This document shows positions 23,531 to 32,963 of a stretch of DNA of 64,000 nt, in pieces (position 1 is the first letter of the stretch; every line of letters starts with the position of its first letter). A program made the position numbers and the translations under genes. This DNA is from Sphingomonas sp. Leaf22 (GTDB lineage Bacteria > Pseudomonadota > Alphaproteobacteria > Sphingomonadales > Sphingomonadaceae). The notes beneath the pieces were generated by a model. It ran no database searches. It was not told where the DNA came from and saw only the letters and a list, made by a program, of their open reading frames with translations. The stretch spans positions 62,001 through 126,000 of the forward strand of contig NZ_LMKP01000003.1 in NCBI RefSeq assembly GCF_001421715.1, read 5' to 3'.

Positions 23531-26500
23531 CTACCGCGCCAGCAGGACGCGGGCCTGTCCGGCGATCTGGGCCAGCATCGCGGCGCTGGCCACCGGGGCC
23601 TGCCGCGCGCGGTGGACCAGCGCCGCGAACTGGGCGACGCGGTCGCGGTTTGCCTCCAGCCATTTCTCGACCGCCGCCTGCGGGTCCTTGCCGGCATTGC
23701 GGTTGAGAAATTCGAAGCGCAGCTGCTGGAAATCGCGGGCGAGGCCGGCGATCAGCAGCCGTTCCCACGGATCGCCGGTCTGGATGCGCGCCGCCACCGC
23801 CTGTGCCCAGTCCAGCCCGAGCGCGAAGCCGAGATGGGTGAAGGCGAGCGTCAGCCGCGTTTCGTCGAGCTTCAACCGCTGACCGAGATCGGCGAGGCCG
23901 ACCGCGCCGTCGAGTTCGAACAGGCGTACCACCTGTCCGGCCAGCTCCTGCGGTGCCCCCGCATCCTGCAGGATGCCGGCGATCCGGTCGCGCTGTTGCG
24001 CCGCCTCGGCGCGCAGCAGCGAACTGGTCTGCCCGGCAAGGCTCGCCACGCCCTTTTGCAGATGGGCCACGGCGCGGGCCGGGGTGGTGCCCGCCGGGAA
24101 GGCGCGCAACAGGTCGGCGATCTGCGAGCGGACGCCCACCGCGACCTCGTCGAGCAACGCGATGCGGGCACGCTCCGAAATGTCGGCAGCCTCGATCCGG
24201 TCGTACAGCTTGTTCGTGTCGAACAGGCGTTCGGCGGCGACGAACATCGCGGCGATGTCGGCCAGTGCTTCGCCCTCTTCCTCCGCCAGTTCGAAGACGT
24301 GCAGCACGCCCAGCCGGTTGACGATCCGGTTGGCGAGCTTGGTCGCGACGATTTCCCCGCGCAGCCGGTGATCGAGAATCGCCTGTTTGTGGCGCTCCTG
24401 CATCTCGCGCGGGAAGGCGGCGAGCAGGTCGCCGGACATATCGGCATCGGTTGCGACGGCCGAGTGTTCGATCGCCTCCTGCAACGCCAGCTTCACGCTG
24501 GCCAGCAGCACCGCCAGTTCGGGGCGGGTCAGCCCGCGTCCGTCCTGTGCGCGGCGGACATAGTCGTCATTGCCGCTCAACCCCTCGACCACGCGATCGA
24601 GCTTGCCGGCGGCTTCGAGCATTTCGATCACGCGGACATAGCTCGGCACCGCGACCGGCCCGTCATTCTCCATGACCGACAGCGCCAGCGTCTGCAGCCG
24701 GTTATCCTCCAGCACCAGATGCGCGACATCGTCGGTCATCCGCACCAGCAACGCGTTGCGATCGTCCTGCGTCAGACGTCCTTCGATCACCTCGCGGTTC
24801 AGCGCGATCTTGATGTTCACTTCATTGTCCGAACAATCGACGCCGGCCGAATTGTCGATGAAGTCGGTGTTGATCCGCCCGCCATTGGCGCTGAACGCGA
24901 TGCGCGCCGCCTGTGTCACGCCCAGATTCGCGCCTTCGCCGATCGCTTTGGCACGCAGGGTCTGCGCATCGACGCGAATCCGGTCGTTGGCGGGATCGCC
25001 GACGTCGAGATGGCTTTCGGCGCGATCCTTCACATAGGTGCCGATGCCGCCGAACCAGATCAGGTCGACCGGTGCCTTCAGAATGGCAGAGATCAGCGCG
25101 CTCGGTTCCATCTCGCGGTCGGTGACGCCCAGCATCGCGCGGACCGCATCGGTCAGCGGGATCGTCTTGGCCGTGCGCGGGAACACGCCGCCGCCCGCGG
25201 AAATCAGCGACGGGTCGTAATCGGCCCAGCTCGACCGCGGCAAGGCGAACAGCCGGTCGCGTTCGGTCCAGCTGGCCGCCGCATCGGGTTCGGGGTCGAG
25301 GAAGATGTGGCGATGGTCGAACGCCGCCTTCAGCCGGATCGCCTTCGACAGCAACATGCCGTTGCCGAACACGTCGCCCGACATGTCGCCGCAGCCGACC
25401 ACGTCGATCGACTGCGTCTGCACGTCGACGCCGAGTTCGAGGAAATGGCGCTGCACCGAAATCCACGCGCCCTTGGCGGTGATGCCCATCGCCTTGTGAT
25501 CGTAGCCGACGCTGCCGCCGCTGGCGAAGGCGTCGCCCAGCCAGAAATTGCGTTCGAGCGCCAGCGCGTTGGCGACGTCGCTGAACGTCGCCGTGCCCTT
25601 GTCCGCCGCGACGACGAAATAGGGGTCCTCGCCGTCATGGATGGTCACGCCCTGCGGATGGACGACCTTCCCATCGACGATATTGTCGGTGATCGACAGC
25701 AGCGAGCGGATGAAGATGCGGTAGCTTTCGGTCCCCTCCGCGATCCACGCATCGCGGTTCGACGGTGCGGGCAGTTGCTTGGGGTAGAAGCCGCCCTTGG
25801 CACCGGTCGGCACGATCACCGCGTTCTTGACGCGCTGCGCCTTCATCAGACCCAGGATTTCGGTGCGGAAATCGTCGCGCCGGTCGGACCAGCGCAGCCC
25901 GCCGCGCGCGACCGGTCCGGCGCGCAGGTGGATGCCCTCCACGCGGGGGCTGTACACGAACACCTCGCGCCACGGCAGCGGCTTGGGCAGGCCGGGCACC
26001 TTCGCGCTGTCGAGCTTGAACGCCAGCGCCTCCTGCGACGCCGGGGCAAAGGCGTTGGTGCGCAGCGTGGCGGCGACGACCCCGCGATAGCTGCGCAGGA
26101 TTCGGTCGTCGTCGATCGCCGACACCGCGTCGAGCCCGGTTTCGATCGCGGCATCGGCGGCGGCGACGCCGCCGTCGCGGTCGGTCCGCGACGGGTCGTG
26201 CGCGGCGTTGAACCGCTCGATCAGCGCGGTGGCGACGCCCGGCGCACGGCGCAGCGCGTCGACGGCGGTGGCGAGGCTGTAGCTCAACCCCGTCTGGCGC
26301 AGATACCGGAACCATGCGCGCAGCAGCACGACGGCGGTCGGGGCGATCCCCGCCTCAACGGTCAGGCGGTTGAACGCATCGTTTTCGGCGCGGTTTTCCA
26401 GCACCGCCTCGATCGCGCGTTCGACCACCGACACATCGAACTTCGGCGCGACCCCCGATGCGACCTCGACCTCGAAATCATGGATGAAGCTCTTTTCGTC

Positions 26501-28144
26501 ATCCTCCAGCCGGGTCGGCAGTTCCTCGATCACGCGGAAGCCGAAATTCTCAAACACCGGCACCGCATCCGACAGCGGCAGCGCGCCACCGCGGCGGTAG
26601 ACCTTGATCCGCATCCGTTCGCCGGGGGCGGTGAGGATGCGCACCGACCGCGAGGTCGCGTCGGTCAGCCCCGCGACGCGGACGATGTCGCGGGCCGCCT
26701 CGTCGGGCAGGTTCGAATTGCGGTAGTTGGCGGGAAAGGCGTTGGCGAAGCGCAGTGCCATGCGCGTCGCCCCTTCGGGAGCCAGTTCGGTCAGCGCCCC
26801 TTCGACCGCCGGCCGCCAGCCGCGCACCATGCGTTCGATCCGGCGGTCGAGGTCGCCCGCCTCGGGCATCCGTCCGTCCTGTCGCAGGTCGAGGACGTAG
26901 CGGATCAGCGCCGCCTCGCCATCCTCCATCGCGATCGACCAGTTGAGGATCGACGCATTGGCCGCCTGTGCCAGCATGTCGCCGATCGCGAGCCGCCGCT
27001 GCGTCGTGACGTCGTCGCGGCCGAGCCAGACGAAGGCGAACAGATGCCGGCCGAGCGCCGAGCGGATCAGCACGAGGCGCGAGCGGGGCCGGTCGGCGAC
27101 CGACATGGCGGTCAGCGCCAGTTGTTCGAGCGCGTCGGGGCTGAACGCGGTGGTCAGGTCGTGCGGCAGCGTGGAGAGCGCGTGGCTCAGCGCCTTGCCC
27201 GCATGGCCCGACGGGTCGAAGCCGAATTTGGTGCGCAGCGCCGCCAGATTGCGGCGCAGCACCGGCACGTCGGCCGGATCGGCCTGCAACGCGGCGCTGG
27301 TCCACAGCCCGCCATGGATCGAAAGGCCGGTCACGGTGTCGCCGTCGACCACCGGGACCAGCACCAGATCAATCGGCGCGCGGCGATGGACGGTCGAGAT
27401 GCAGTTGGATTTGAGCAGCAGCGGCTGGCGGTTGCCGGCGTCGAACCACTCGATCGCGCGCTGGCGCGATGCGTCGGCGAGCAGCGGCACGTCGAGCCGC
27501 GCGCGCGACAGGCCCAACCGTTCGCCGACCACGCCGTCGCGCGACCAGCGTTCATGCGCCAGCTGCGTCAGGTTGCCGGCGATGAACCAGTTCAGCAGCG
27601 CCGCATCCTCGGCCGTGTCGGCATGGGCGGTCAGCCGTGCGGCATCGGCCTGCATCGCCGCCTGCATCGCGCGCCAGTCGGCGACGGCGGCGCGGACATG
27701 GTCGAGATTGCGTTCGATCTCGGCGACCAGCGCGTGGCGTACGCGGGCATCGGCGCGCTCCATCTCGATATAGATCATCGATTCGCGGCGACCCTCTCCC
27801 GCCAGATCGACCAGCGTGCCTGCCGCATCGCGGGTGACCGGCGCGACCGGGTGCAGGATGCGGTCGATGGCGATGTCGTGCGCGACGATGGTGCTGGCGA
27901 TCGAATCGACGAGGAAGGGCATGTCGTCGTTGATGACCGCCAGCCGCATCCGCCGCGCCTCGCCCCGGCTCAACGTCTCCAGCGCGACGCTGACCGTGCC
28001 GGGCGACCGGTGGGCGGCGGCGGCCGCCACGAACTGCGCGGCATCGGCGCGGGCGGCGGCGTCCAGACCTTCGATTTCGCCGGGGAGCGCACTGTCGACC
28101 AGCAGCGTTTCCAGGGGGCGGGCGAGCTTGGCTTTTGGTGTCAT
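23531..28144 (-). CDS. NAD-specific glutamate dehydrogenase (large type)
   Basis: This enzyme converts glutamate and NAD+ to 2-oxoglutarate and ammonia and is used in amino acid breakdown. The 1537-residue product matches the very large bacterial NAD-GDH family: a long N-terminal regulatory part with ACT-like regions, a catalytic core in the middle (KGGFYPKQLP near residue 790 and GGVFPRTAKTIPLT near 990, with VGCGDMSGDVFGNGML between) and a helical C-terminal region. ATG at 28144 begins MTPKAKLA; an upstream TTG at 28219 is less likely. It is transcribed alone and divergently from the glycosidase operon. Confidence 0.93.
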   Translation of the reverse strand: MTPKAKLARPLETLLVDSALPGEIEGLDAAARADAAQFVAAAAAHRSPGTVSVALETLSRGEARRMRLAVINDDMPFLVDSIASTIVAHDIAIDRILHPVAPVTRDAAGTLVDLAGEGRRESMIYIEMERADARVRHALVAEIERNLDHVRAAVADWRAMQAAMQADAARLTAHADTAEDAALLNWFIAGNLTQLAHERWSRDGVVGERLGLSRARLDVPLLADASRQRAIEWFDAGNRQPLLLKSNCISTVHRRAPIDLVLVPVVDGDTVTGLSIHGGLWTSAALQADPADVPVLRRNLAALRTKFGFDPSGHAGKALSHALSTLPHDLTTAFSPDALEQLALTAMSVADRPRSRLVLIRSALGRHLFAFVWLGRDDVTTQRRLAIGDMLAQAANASILNWSIAMEDGEAALIRYVLDLRQDGRMPEAGDLDRRIERMVRGWRPAVEGALTELAPEGATRMALRFANAFPANYRNSNLPDEAARDIVRVAGLTDATSRSVRILTAPGERMRIKVYRRGGALPLSDAVPVFENFGFRVIEELPTRLEDDEKSFIHDFEVEVASGVAPKFDVSVVERAIEAVLENRAENDAFNRLTVEAGIAPTAVVLLRAWFRYLRQTGLSYSLATAVDALRRAPGVATALIERFNAAHDPSRTDRDGGVAAADAAIETGLDAVSAIDDDRILRSYRGVVAATLRTNAFAPASQEALAFKLDSAKVPGLPKPLPWREVFVYSPRVEGIHLRAGPVARGGLRWSDRRDDFRTEILGLMKAQRVKNAVIVPTGAKGGFYPKQLPAPSNRDAWIAEGTESYRIFIRSLLSITDNIVDGKVVHPQGVTIHDGEDPYFVVAADKGTATFSDVANALALERNFWLGDAFASGGSVGYDHKAMGITAKGAWISVQRHFLELGVDVQTQSIDVVGCGDMSGDVFGNGMLLSKAIRLKAAFDHRHIFLDPEPDAAASWTERDRLFALPRSSWADYDPSLISAGGGVFPRTAKTIPLTDAVRAMLGVTDREMEPSALISAILKAPVDLIWFGGIGTYVKDRAESHLDVGDPANDRIRVDAQTLRAKAIGEGANLGVTQAARIAFSANGGRINTDFIDNSAGVDCSDNEVNIKIALNREVIEGRLTQDDRNALLVRMTDDVAHLVLEDNRLQTLALSVMENDGPVAVPSYVRVIEMLEAAGKLDRVVEGLSGNDDYVRRAQDGRGLTRPELAVLLASVKLALQEAIEHSAVATDADMSGDLLAAFPREMQERHKQAILDHRLRGEIVATKLANRIVNRLGVLHVFELAEEEGEALADIAAMFVAAERLFDTNKLYDRIEAADISERARIALLDEVAVGVRSQIADLLRAFPAGTTPARAVAHLQKGVASLAGQTSSLLRAEAAQQRDRIAGILQDAGAPQELAGQVVRLFELDGAVGLADLGQRLKLDETRLTLAFTHLGFALGLDWAQAVAARIQTGDPWERLLIAGLARDFQQLRFEFLNRNAGKDPQAAVEKWLEANRDRVAQFAALVHRARQAPVASAAMLAQIAGQARVLLAR

Positions 28145-28317
28145 GGCCGGGATATGCGACGCCTTGCCGACCGGCTCAACCCTTGTGGCAGTTGCGAACA
28201 AAATGTCGCGATGCGGCAATTATATTACTTGCCGCGGAGTCACGGTTCCGGCGTACCTGCGGTAACCCGGCAATAAAGAAGGTAATTGTCTGATATGTCG
28301 TCCCGCGGTAAGGGCGT

Positions 28318-28329
28318 GACAACGTTGTC
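28318..28329. promoter_or_regulatory. LacI-type operator candidate
   Basis: GACAACGTTGTC is a perfect 12-bp palindrome with a central CG, the style of LacI/GalR family operators in alphaproteobacterial sugar regulons. It lies 33 bp upstream of the glycosidase operon start, between it and the divergent GDH gene. Sugar-responsive repression of the operon is a reasonable inference. Confidence 0.5.
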
Positions 28330-28361
28330 GGCACCAAGCCGGAGGCAGGGGGAGAGCAGCG

Positions 28362-29987
28362 ATGCGCGGATGGGCGGCGGCACTGGCTTCATGGGCGCTG
28401 GTCGCAGGGGTGGCGGCGTCGGCCGCCCCCGGCGACGTGCCGCGGATCGAGCGCCGGGACGGTCGCCATGCGTTGCTGGTCGACGGTGCGCCGTTCCTGA
28501 TGCTGGGCGTGCAGGCGAATAATTCGAGCAACTATCCTGCCATGCTGCCGCAGGTATGGCCGATGGTCGAACGGCTCCACGCCAATACGCTGGAGATACC
28601 GGTCGCGTGGGAACAGATCGAACCGGTCGAGGGGCAGTTCGATTTCAGCTATCTCGACGCCTTGCTGCCACAGGCGCGCGAACACGGCGTCAAGCTGGTG
28701 CTATTGTGGTTCGGCACGTGGAAGAACACCTCGCCCGGCTATGTCCCGGCATGGGTGAAGCGCGACAATGCGCGCTTCCCGCGGATGCGGACCAAGGACG
28801 GCAAGACGCACTACGCCTTGTCGCCGCATGGCGAGGCGACGTTCGAGGCCGACCGCAAGGCGTTCGTCGCGCTGATGCGGTATCTGAAGGACCACGACCC
28901 CGATCACAGCGTCATCATGGTCCAACCCGAGAACGAAGTCGGGGTGTACCAGCAGGCGCGCGACTATTCGCCCGAGGCGAACCGCCTGTTCGCCGGCGAC
29001 GTGCCCGCCGCACTGGCAAAGCAGACCGGCAAGCGCGGCAACTGGACGCAGGTCTATGGCGACAATGCCGAACCAGCGTTCAACGCATGGTACACCGCGC
29101 GCTATATCGACCGGATCGCCGCGGCGGGGAAGGCGGTGTGGAAGCTGCCGATGTACGTCAACGCGGCGGTCGGCGGTCCGTTCGCGCCGCCGGGCAAGTC
29201 GGGAGGGGCCAGCGGCGGTCCCGACTGGCAGGTGATCGATGTGTGGAAGGCGGCGGCACCGAACCTCGATGCGGTGGCACCCGACCTCTATACTCGCGAT
29301 GCCAAGGATTATCTGAAGTTCCTCGACCATTATGCGAGGCCGGACAATCCGCTGATGGTGCCGGAAACCGGCAATGCCGTCGATTTCGCACGCTTCCTGT
29401 GGCCGACCATCGGGCGCGGTGGCATCGGCTGGGCACCGTTCGGCATGGATGGCACCGGATATTACAATTACCCGCTGGGCGCGGTGACGCTGGACGATGC
29501 CACGATCGAGGCGTTCGCCAGCAAATACCGGTTCCTGAAACCCATGGCGCGCGGCTGGGCGGCAATGGCGCTGGCGCATCCCGGCTGGGGCACTGCCAAG
29601 GGCGCGCCGGACGCCGAACAGGCGAAGGTCATGGGCCGGTGGCGCGTATCGGCCAAATATGGCGAATGGCAGTTCGGATCGATGGATTCGCCATGGCTGA
29701 AGGCTGCACCGCCCGCCACCGCCACGCAGCCGGTCGGCGGCATGGCGGTGTTGCAGGTCGCGCCCGACCAGTTCCTCGTCACCGGGACCGATGTGCGCGT
29801 GAACGTCGACCTGGCCGACAAGGGCAAGGGCGATACCGCGATGTTCATCAGGGTCGAGGAGGGGACGCTGGCCGATGACGGCCGCTTCGTCGCCCGCCGC
29901 GTGATGAACGGCGACCAGACCGATTATGGATTGAACTTTACCGCGCAGCCGATGCTGCTGCGCGTGACGATGGGGACGTATCGCTGA
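28362..29987 (+). CDS. Beta-galactosidase-type glycoside hydrolase (GH35/GH42-like, DUF5597)
   Basis: The 541-residue exported enzyme has a signal peptide (cleavage near residue 22), a TIM-barrel catalytic domain with the likely acid/base Glu192 (QPENEVG) and nucleophile Glu335 (VPETGN), and a C-terminal beta-rich domain of the DUF5597 kind. It probably removes terminal beta-galactose from plant oligosaccharides; the exact substrate is not visible. GGGGAGAG precedes the ATG. Its stop codon overlaps the start of the GH31 gene by one base, so the two are translated together. Confidence 0.8.
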   Translation: MRGWAAALASWALVAGVAASAAPGDVPRIERRDGRHALLVDGAPFLMLGVQANNSSNYPAMLPQVWPMVERLHANTLEIPVAWEQIEPVEGQFDFSYLDALLPQAREHGVKLVLLWFGTWKNTSPGYVPAWVKRDNARFPRMRTKDGKTHYALSPHGEATFEADRKAFVALMRYLKDHDPDHSVIMVQPENEVGVYQQARDYSPEANRLFAGDVPAALAKQTGKRGNWTQVYGDNAEPAFNAWYTARYIDRIAAAGKAVWKLPMYVNAAVGGPFAPPGKSGGASGGPDWQVIDVWKAAAPNLDAVAPDLYTRDAKDYLKFLDHYARPDNPLMVPETGNAVDFARFLWPTIGRGGIGWAPFGMDGTGYYNYPLGAVTLDDATIEAFASKYRFLKPMARGWAAMALAHPGWGTAKGAPDAEQAKVMGRWRVSAKYGEWQFGSMDSPWLKAAPPATATQPVGGMAVLQVAPDQFLVTGTDVRVNVDLADKGKGDTAMFIRVEEGTLADDGRFVARRVMNGDQTDYGLNFTAQPMLLRVTMGTYR

Positions 29988-32839
29988 TGAAGACGCTTCG
30001 CTGGACGCTGTTGTCGCTTGCCCTGTCGGTCTCGTTGCCGGCGCTGGCCGCCGAGCTGGCCAAGGTGCCGGGCGGGGTGGTCGTGACCCCCGATGCCGGC
30101 CCGGCCAAGCGGGTACGGGTGCTGGTCTATGGTCCCGACCGGTTCCGGGTGACGGCGGTGCCCGATGCCAGCCTCGACACGCCCGACAGCCTGATGGTGA
30201 CCGCCAAACCCGCCGGCGACTTCACGGTGCGCAAGACGCGGGGCATGGTCGTGATCAAGGCCGCCGGTGGATCGGCCGAGATCGACACCGATGACGGGCA
30301 GGTCCGGTTCCGCGATGCCGCGGGCAAGCTGACGCTGGAGGAAGCGCCGCGCGCCGCGTTCGTGCCGCGCAGTGCCGGTGGCGAGCAGTTCGTGTCGATC
30401 CGCCAGCAGTTCAACCGCGGCACCGACGAAGGATTCTATGGTCTGGGCCAGCACCAGAACCGGCAGATGAATTACAATGGCGAGGACGTCGAACTCGCCC
30501 AGCACAATATGGATATCGGCATCCCGTTCGTTGTATCGACGAAGAATTACGGGGTGCTGTGGGACAATAACGGCATCACCCGTTTCGGCAATCCGCAGCC
30601 CTACAAGCTGGTCGGCGATGGTATGAAGGTGACGTCGGGCGGGCAGGCCGGGTGGCAGGCGCAATATTATCTGGGCGACCGGCTGGCGGTGACGCGCCGC
30701 GAACCGACCATCAACTATCAGTTCATCAAGGATCAGGCGAACTGGCCGGCGGAGGCCAAGGCGCAGACCGTCGCGGCAACCACCGGACAGAATACCGCCG
30801 GCAACGCAGTGCAGACGCAGAAAGTGGTGTGGACCGGCACCGTCGTGCCAACTACGACGGGCGTGCAGAAATTTCGCCTCTATTCGTCGAGCTACGTCAA
30901 GGTCTTCGTCGACGGCAAGGAAGTGCTGAACCGCTGGCGGCAGAACTGGAACCCGTGGTTTCATAACTTCGACCTGCCAATGACCGCCGGAAAAGCCGCC
31001 GAAGTGCGGATCGAATGGGAGCCGAATGCCGGCTATATCGCGCTGTTCCAGAACGATCCGTTGCCGCAGGCCGACCGCCATTCGCTCTGGTGGTCGTCGG
31101 ACGTCGCCCATGCGCTCGATTATTATTATGTCGCGGGCAAGAACATGGACGGCGTCATCGCCGGATACCGCGCGCTGACCGGCAAGGCGGCGCTGATGCC
31201 GCGCTGGGCCTATGGTTTCTGGCAGAGCCGCCAACGCTACAATACCCAGGCCGAGGTCGAGGGTGTCGTCGCCGAATATCGCAAGCGCGGCCTGCCGCTC
31301 GACAATATCGTGCAGGACTGGTTCTACTGGCCCGAGGACCAGTGGGGCTGCCACTGTTTCGACACCAAGCGTTTCCCCAGGCCGCAGGCGATGGTCGACA
31401 CCGTCCATAGCCAGAACGCGCGGATCATGATTTCGGTGTGGCCGAAATTCTATCCGAACACCAAGAACGCGCAGGAACTGGCCGCCAAGGGCTATCTGTA
31501 TCAGGGTAACCTGATCGCGAAGGAGCGCGACTGGGTCGGCAAGGGCTATCTGAACACCGATTACGATCCCTATGCGCCCGAAGCGCGCGCGATCTATTTC
31601 CGGCAGATGAAGGAGGCGCTGGTCGACAAGGGCTTCGACGCGTGGTGGATGGACGCGACCGAACCGGATATCCATTCGAACCTGTCGATCGAACAGCGCA
31701 TCGACCGGATGGGACCGACCGCGCAGGGGCCGGGCGAGGAGTTCTTCAACAGCTATCCGCTGGTCCATGCCGAGGGGGTCGCCGACGGATTGCGCGTCGC
31801 CAAGCCCGATGTGCGCCCGTTCATCCTGACGCGGTCGGGCTATGGCGGCATCCAGCGTGCCAGTGCCGCCTTGTGGTCGGGCGACGTCGCATCGCGCTGG
31901 GACGATCTGCGCGACCAGATTTCGGCGGGCGTGAACCTGTCGATGTCGGGCATTCCCAACTGGACCCATGATATCGGCGGCTTCGCGGTCGAGGATCGCT
32001 ATGCCAAGAAGGACCCGGCGCATCTGGCCGAATGGAAGGAGCTGAACCTGCGCTGGTTCCAGTTCGGCGCGTTCAGTCCGCTGTTCCGCAGCCATGGCGA
32101 GACGCCGTATCGCGAAATCTATGAGCTGGGAGCCAGCGATCCGGCGCTGTACGATGCGCTCGCAACCTATGACCGGCTGCGCTACCGCCTGCTGCCCTAT
32201 ATCACGTCGCTGGCGGCGGAGACGTGGCATCGCGACGGGACGATGATGCGCGGGCTGGCGATGGACTTCACCGCCGACCGCAAGAGCTGGGGCATCGACG
32301 ACGAATATATGTTCGGATCGGCGTTTCTCGTCGCGCCGGTCACGCAGTTCCGCGCGACCAGCCGGTCGGTGTATCTGCCGGCCGGGGCCGACTGGTACGA
32401 CTTCACGACCGGCGCCTATGTGAAGGGCGGGCAGACGATCACCGCCGCCGCCCCGATCGCGGTGCTGCCGCTCTATGTCCGTGCCGGATCGATCGTGCCG
32501 ACGGGTGCGGCGGTGCAGTCGACCGCCGAAAAGCTCGACGCGCCCTATGTGCTGCACGTCTTTACCGGCAAGGACGGGGCGCACACGTTGTTCGAGGATG
32601 ACGGCCTGAGCGAGGGCTATCGCAAGGGGCAGTCGTCGCAGATCCCACTGACGTGGAACGAAGCGACGAAGACGCTGACGATCGGCGCGCGTACGGGCAG
32701 CTTTGCGGGGATGGCGGCGAAGCGGTCGATGTCGGTGCGCTTCCATGTGCCGGGTAAGGCGGTCGCGCCGGACTTTGCCGACAATGCGGCGACGGCCGTG
32801 GTGTATGACGGGCGGGCGGTGAGCGTGCCGTTGCGGTAA
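29987..32839 (+). CDS. GH31 alpha-xylosidase/alpha-glucosidase with PA14 domain
   Basis: The 950-residue exported enzyme has a signal peptide, an N-terminal beta domain, a PA14-like insert (about residues 275-360, including VKVFVDGKEVLNRW) and a GH31 barrel with nucleophile Asp556 (WWMDATEPD) and likely acid/base Asp633 (LWSGDV). GH31 proteins with a PA14 insert include xyloglucan alpha-xylosidases, so removal of alpha-xylose from xyloglucan oligosaccharides is the best guess. With the GH35/42-type neighbour and the nearby aldose epimerase it makes a small plant-polysaccharide utilisation unit. The start overlaps the previous stop (TGATGA). Confidence 0.88.
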   Translation: MKTLRWTLLSLALSVSLPALAAELAKVPGGVVVTPDAGPAKRVRVLVYGPDRFRVTAVPDASLDTPDSLMVTAKPAGDFTVRKTRGMVVIKAAGGSAEIDTDDGQVRFRDAAGKLTLEEAPRAAFVPRSAGGEQFVSIRQQFNRGTDEGFYGLGQHQNRQMNYNGEDVELAQHNMDIGIPFVVSTKNYGVLWDNNGITRFGNPQPYKLVGDGMKVTSGGQAGWQAQYYLGDRLAVTRREPTINYQFIKDQANWPAEAKAQTVAATTGQNTAGNAVQTQKVVWTGTVVPTTTGVQKFRLYSSSYVKVFVDGKEVLNRWRQNWNPWFHNFDLPMTAGKAAEVRIEWEPNAGYIALFQNDPLPQADRHSLWWSSDVAHALDYYYVAGKNMDGVIAGYRALTGKAALMPRWAYGFWQSRQRYNTQAEVEGVVAEYRKRGLPLDNIVQDWFYWPEDQWGCHCFDTKRFPRPQAMVDTVHSQNARIMISVWPKFYPNTKNAQELAAKGYLYQGNLIAKERDWVGKGYLNTDYDPYAPEARAIYFRQMKEALVDKGFDAWWMDATEPDIHSNLSIEQRIDRMGPTAQGPGEEFFNSYPLVHAEGVADGLRVAKPDVRPFILTRSGYGGIQRASAALWSGDVASRWDDLRDQISAGVNLSMSGIPNWTHDIGGFAVEDRYAKKDPAHLAEWKELNLRWFQFGAFSPLFRSHGETPYREIYELGASDPALYDALATYDRLRYRLLPYITSLAAETWHRDGTMMRGLAMDFTADRKSWGIDDEYMFGSAFLVAPVTQFRATSRSVYLPAGADWYDFTTGAYVKGGQTITAAAPIAVLPLYVRAGSIVPTGAAVQSTAEKLDAPYVLHVFTGKDGAHTLFEDDGLSEGYRKGQSSQIPLTWNEATKTLTIGARTGSFAGMAAKRSMSVRFHVPGKAVAPDFADNAATAVVYDGRAVSVPLR

Positions 32840-32842
32840 TAT

Positions 32843-32930
32843 CCGTATCCCCGCGCAGGCGGGGATCCAGGGTTCCAAGCGCCCACGGTGCATTGCTTGG
32901 CTCTGGACCCCCGCCTGCGCGGGGGTACGG
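32843..32930. repeat. REP-like inverted pair (CCCGCGCAGGCGGG family)
   Basis: Two 28-bp arms (32843-32870 and 32903-32930) are inverted copies with two mismatches, each with its own hairpin core CCCCGCGCAGGCGGGG. The same family occurs at 47701-47911. It lies between the GH31 gene and galM. Confidence 0.8.
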
Positions 32931-32963
32931 TGGTGACTGGTCCAGGCGTTGGCGGAGAGTGGC

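Noticed and set aside
28219..28224. TATAAT on the minus strand upstream of the glutamate dehydrogenase gene as a promoter
   Set aside because: A good -10 but no recognisable -35 at 16-18 bp; kept out of the feature list.
23444..28276. A 1610-codon open frame opposite the glutamate dehydrogenase gene
   Set aside because: It is an antisense shadow created by high GC at third positions; the translation is Arg/His/Gln-rich without domains, and the minus-strand frame encodes a clear NAD-GDH.
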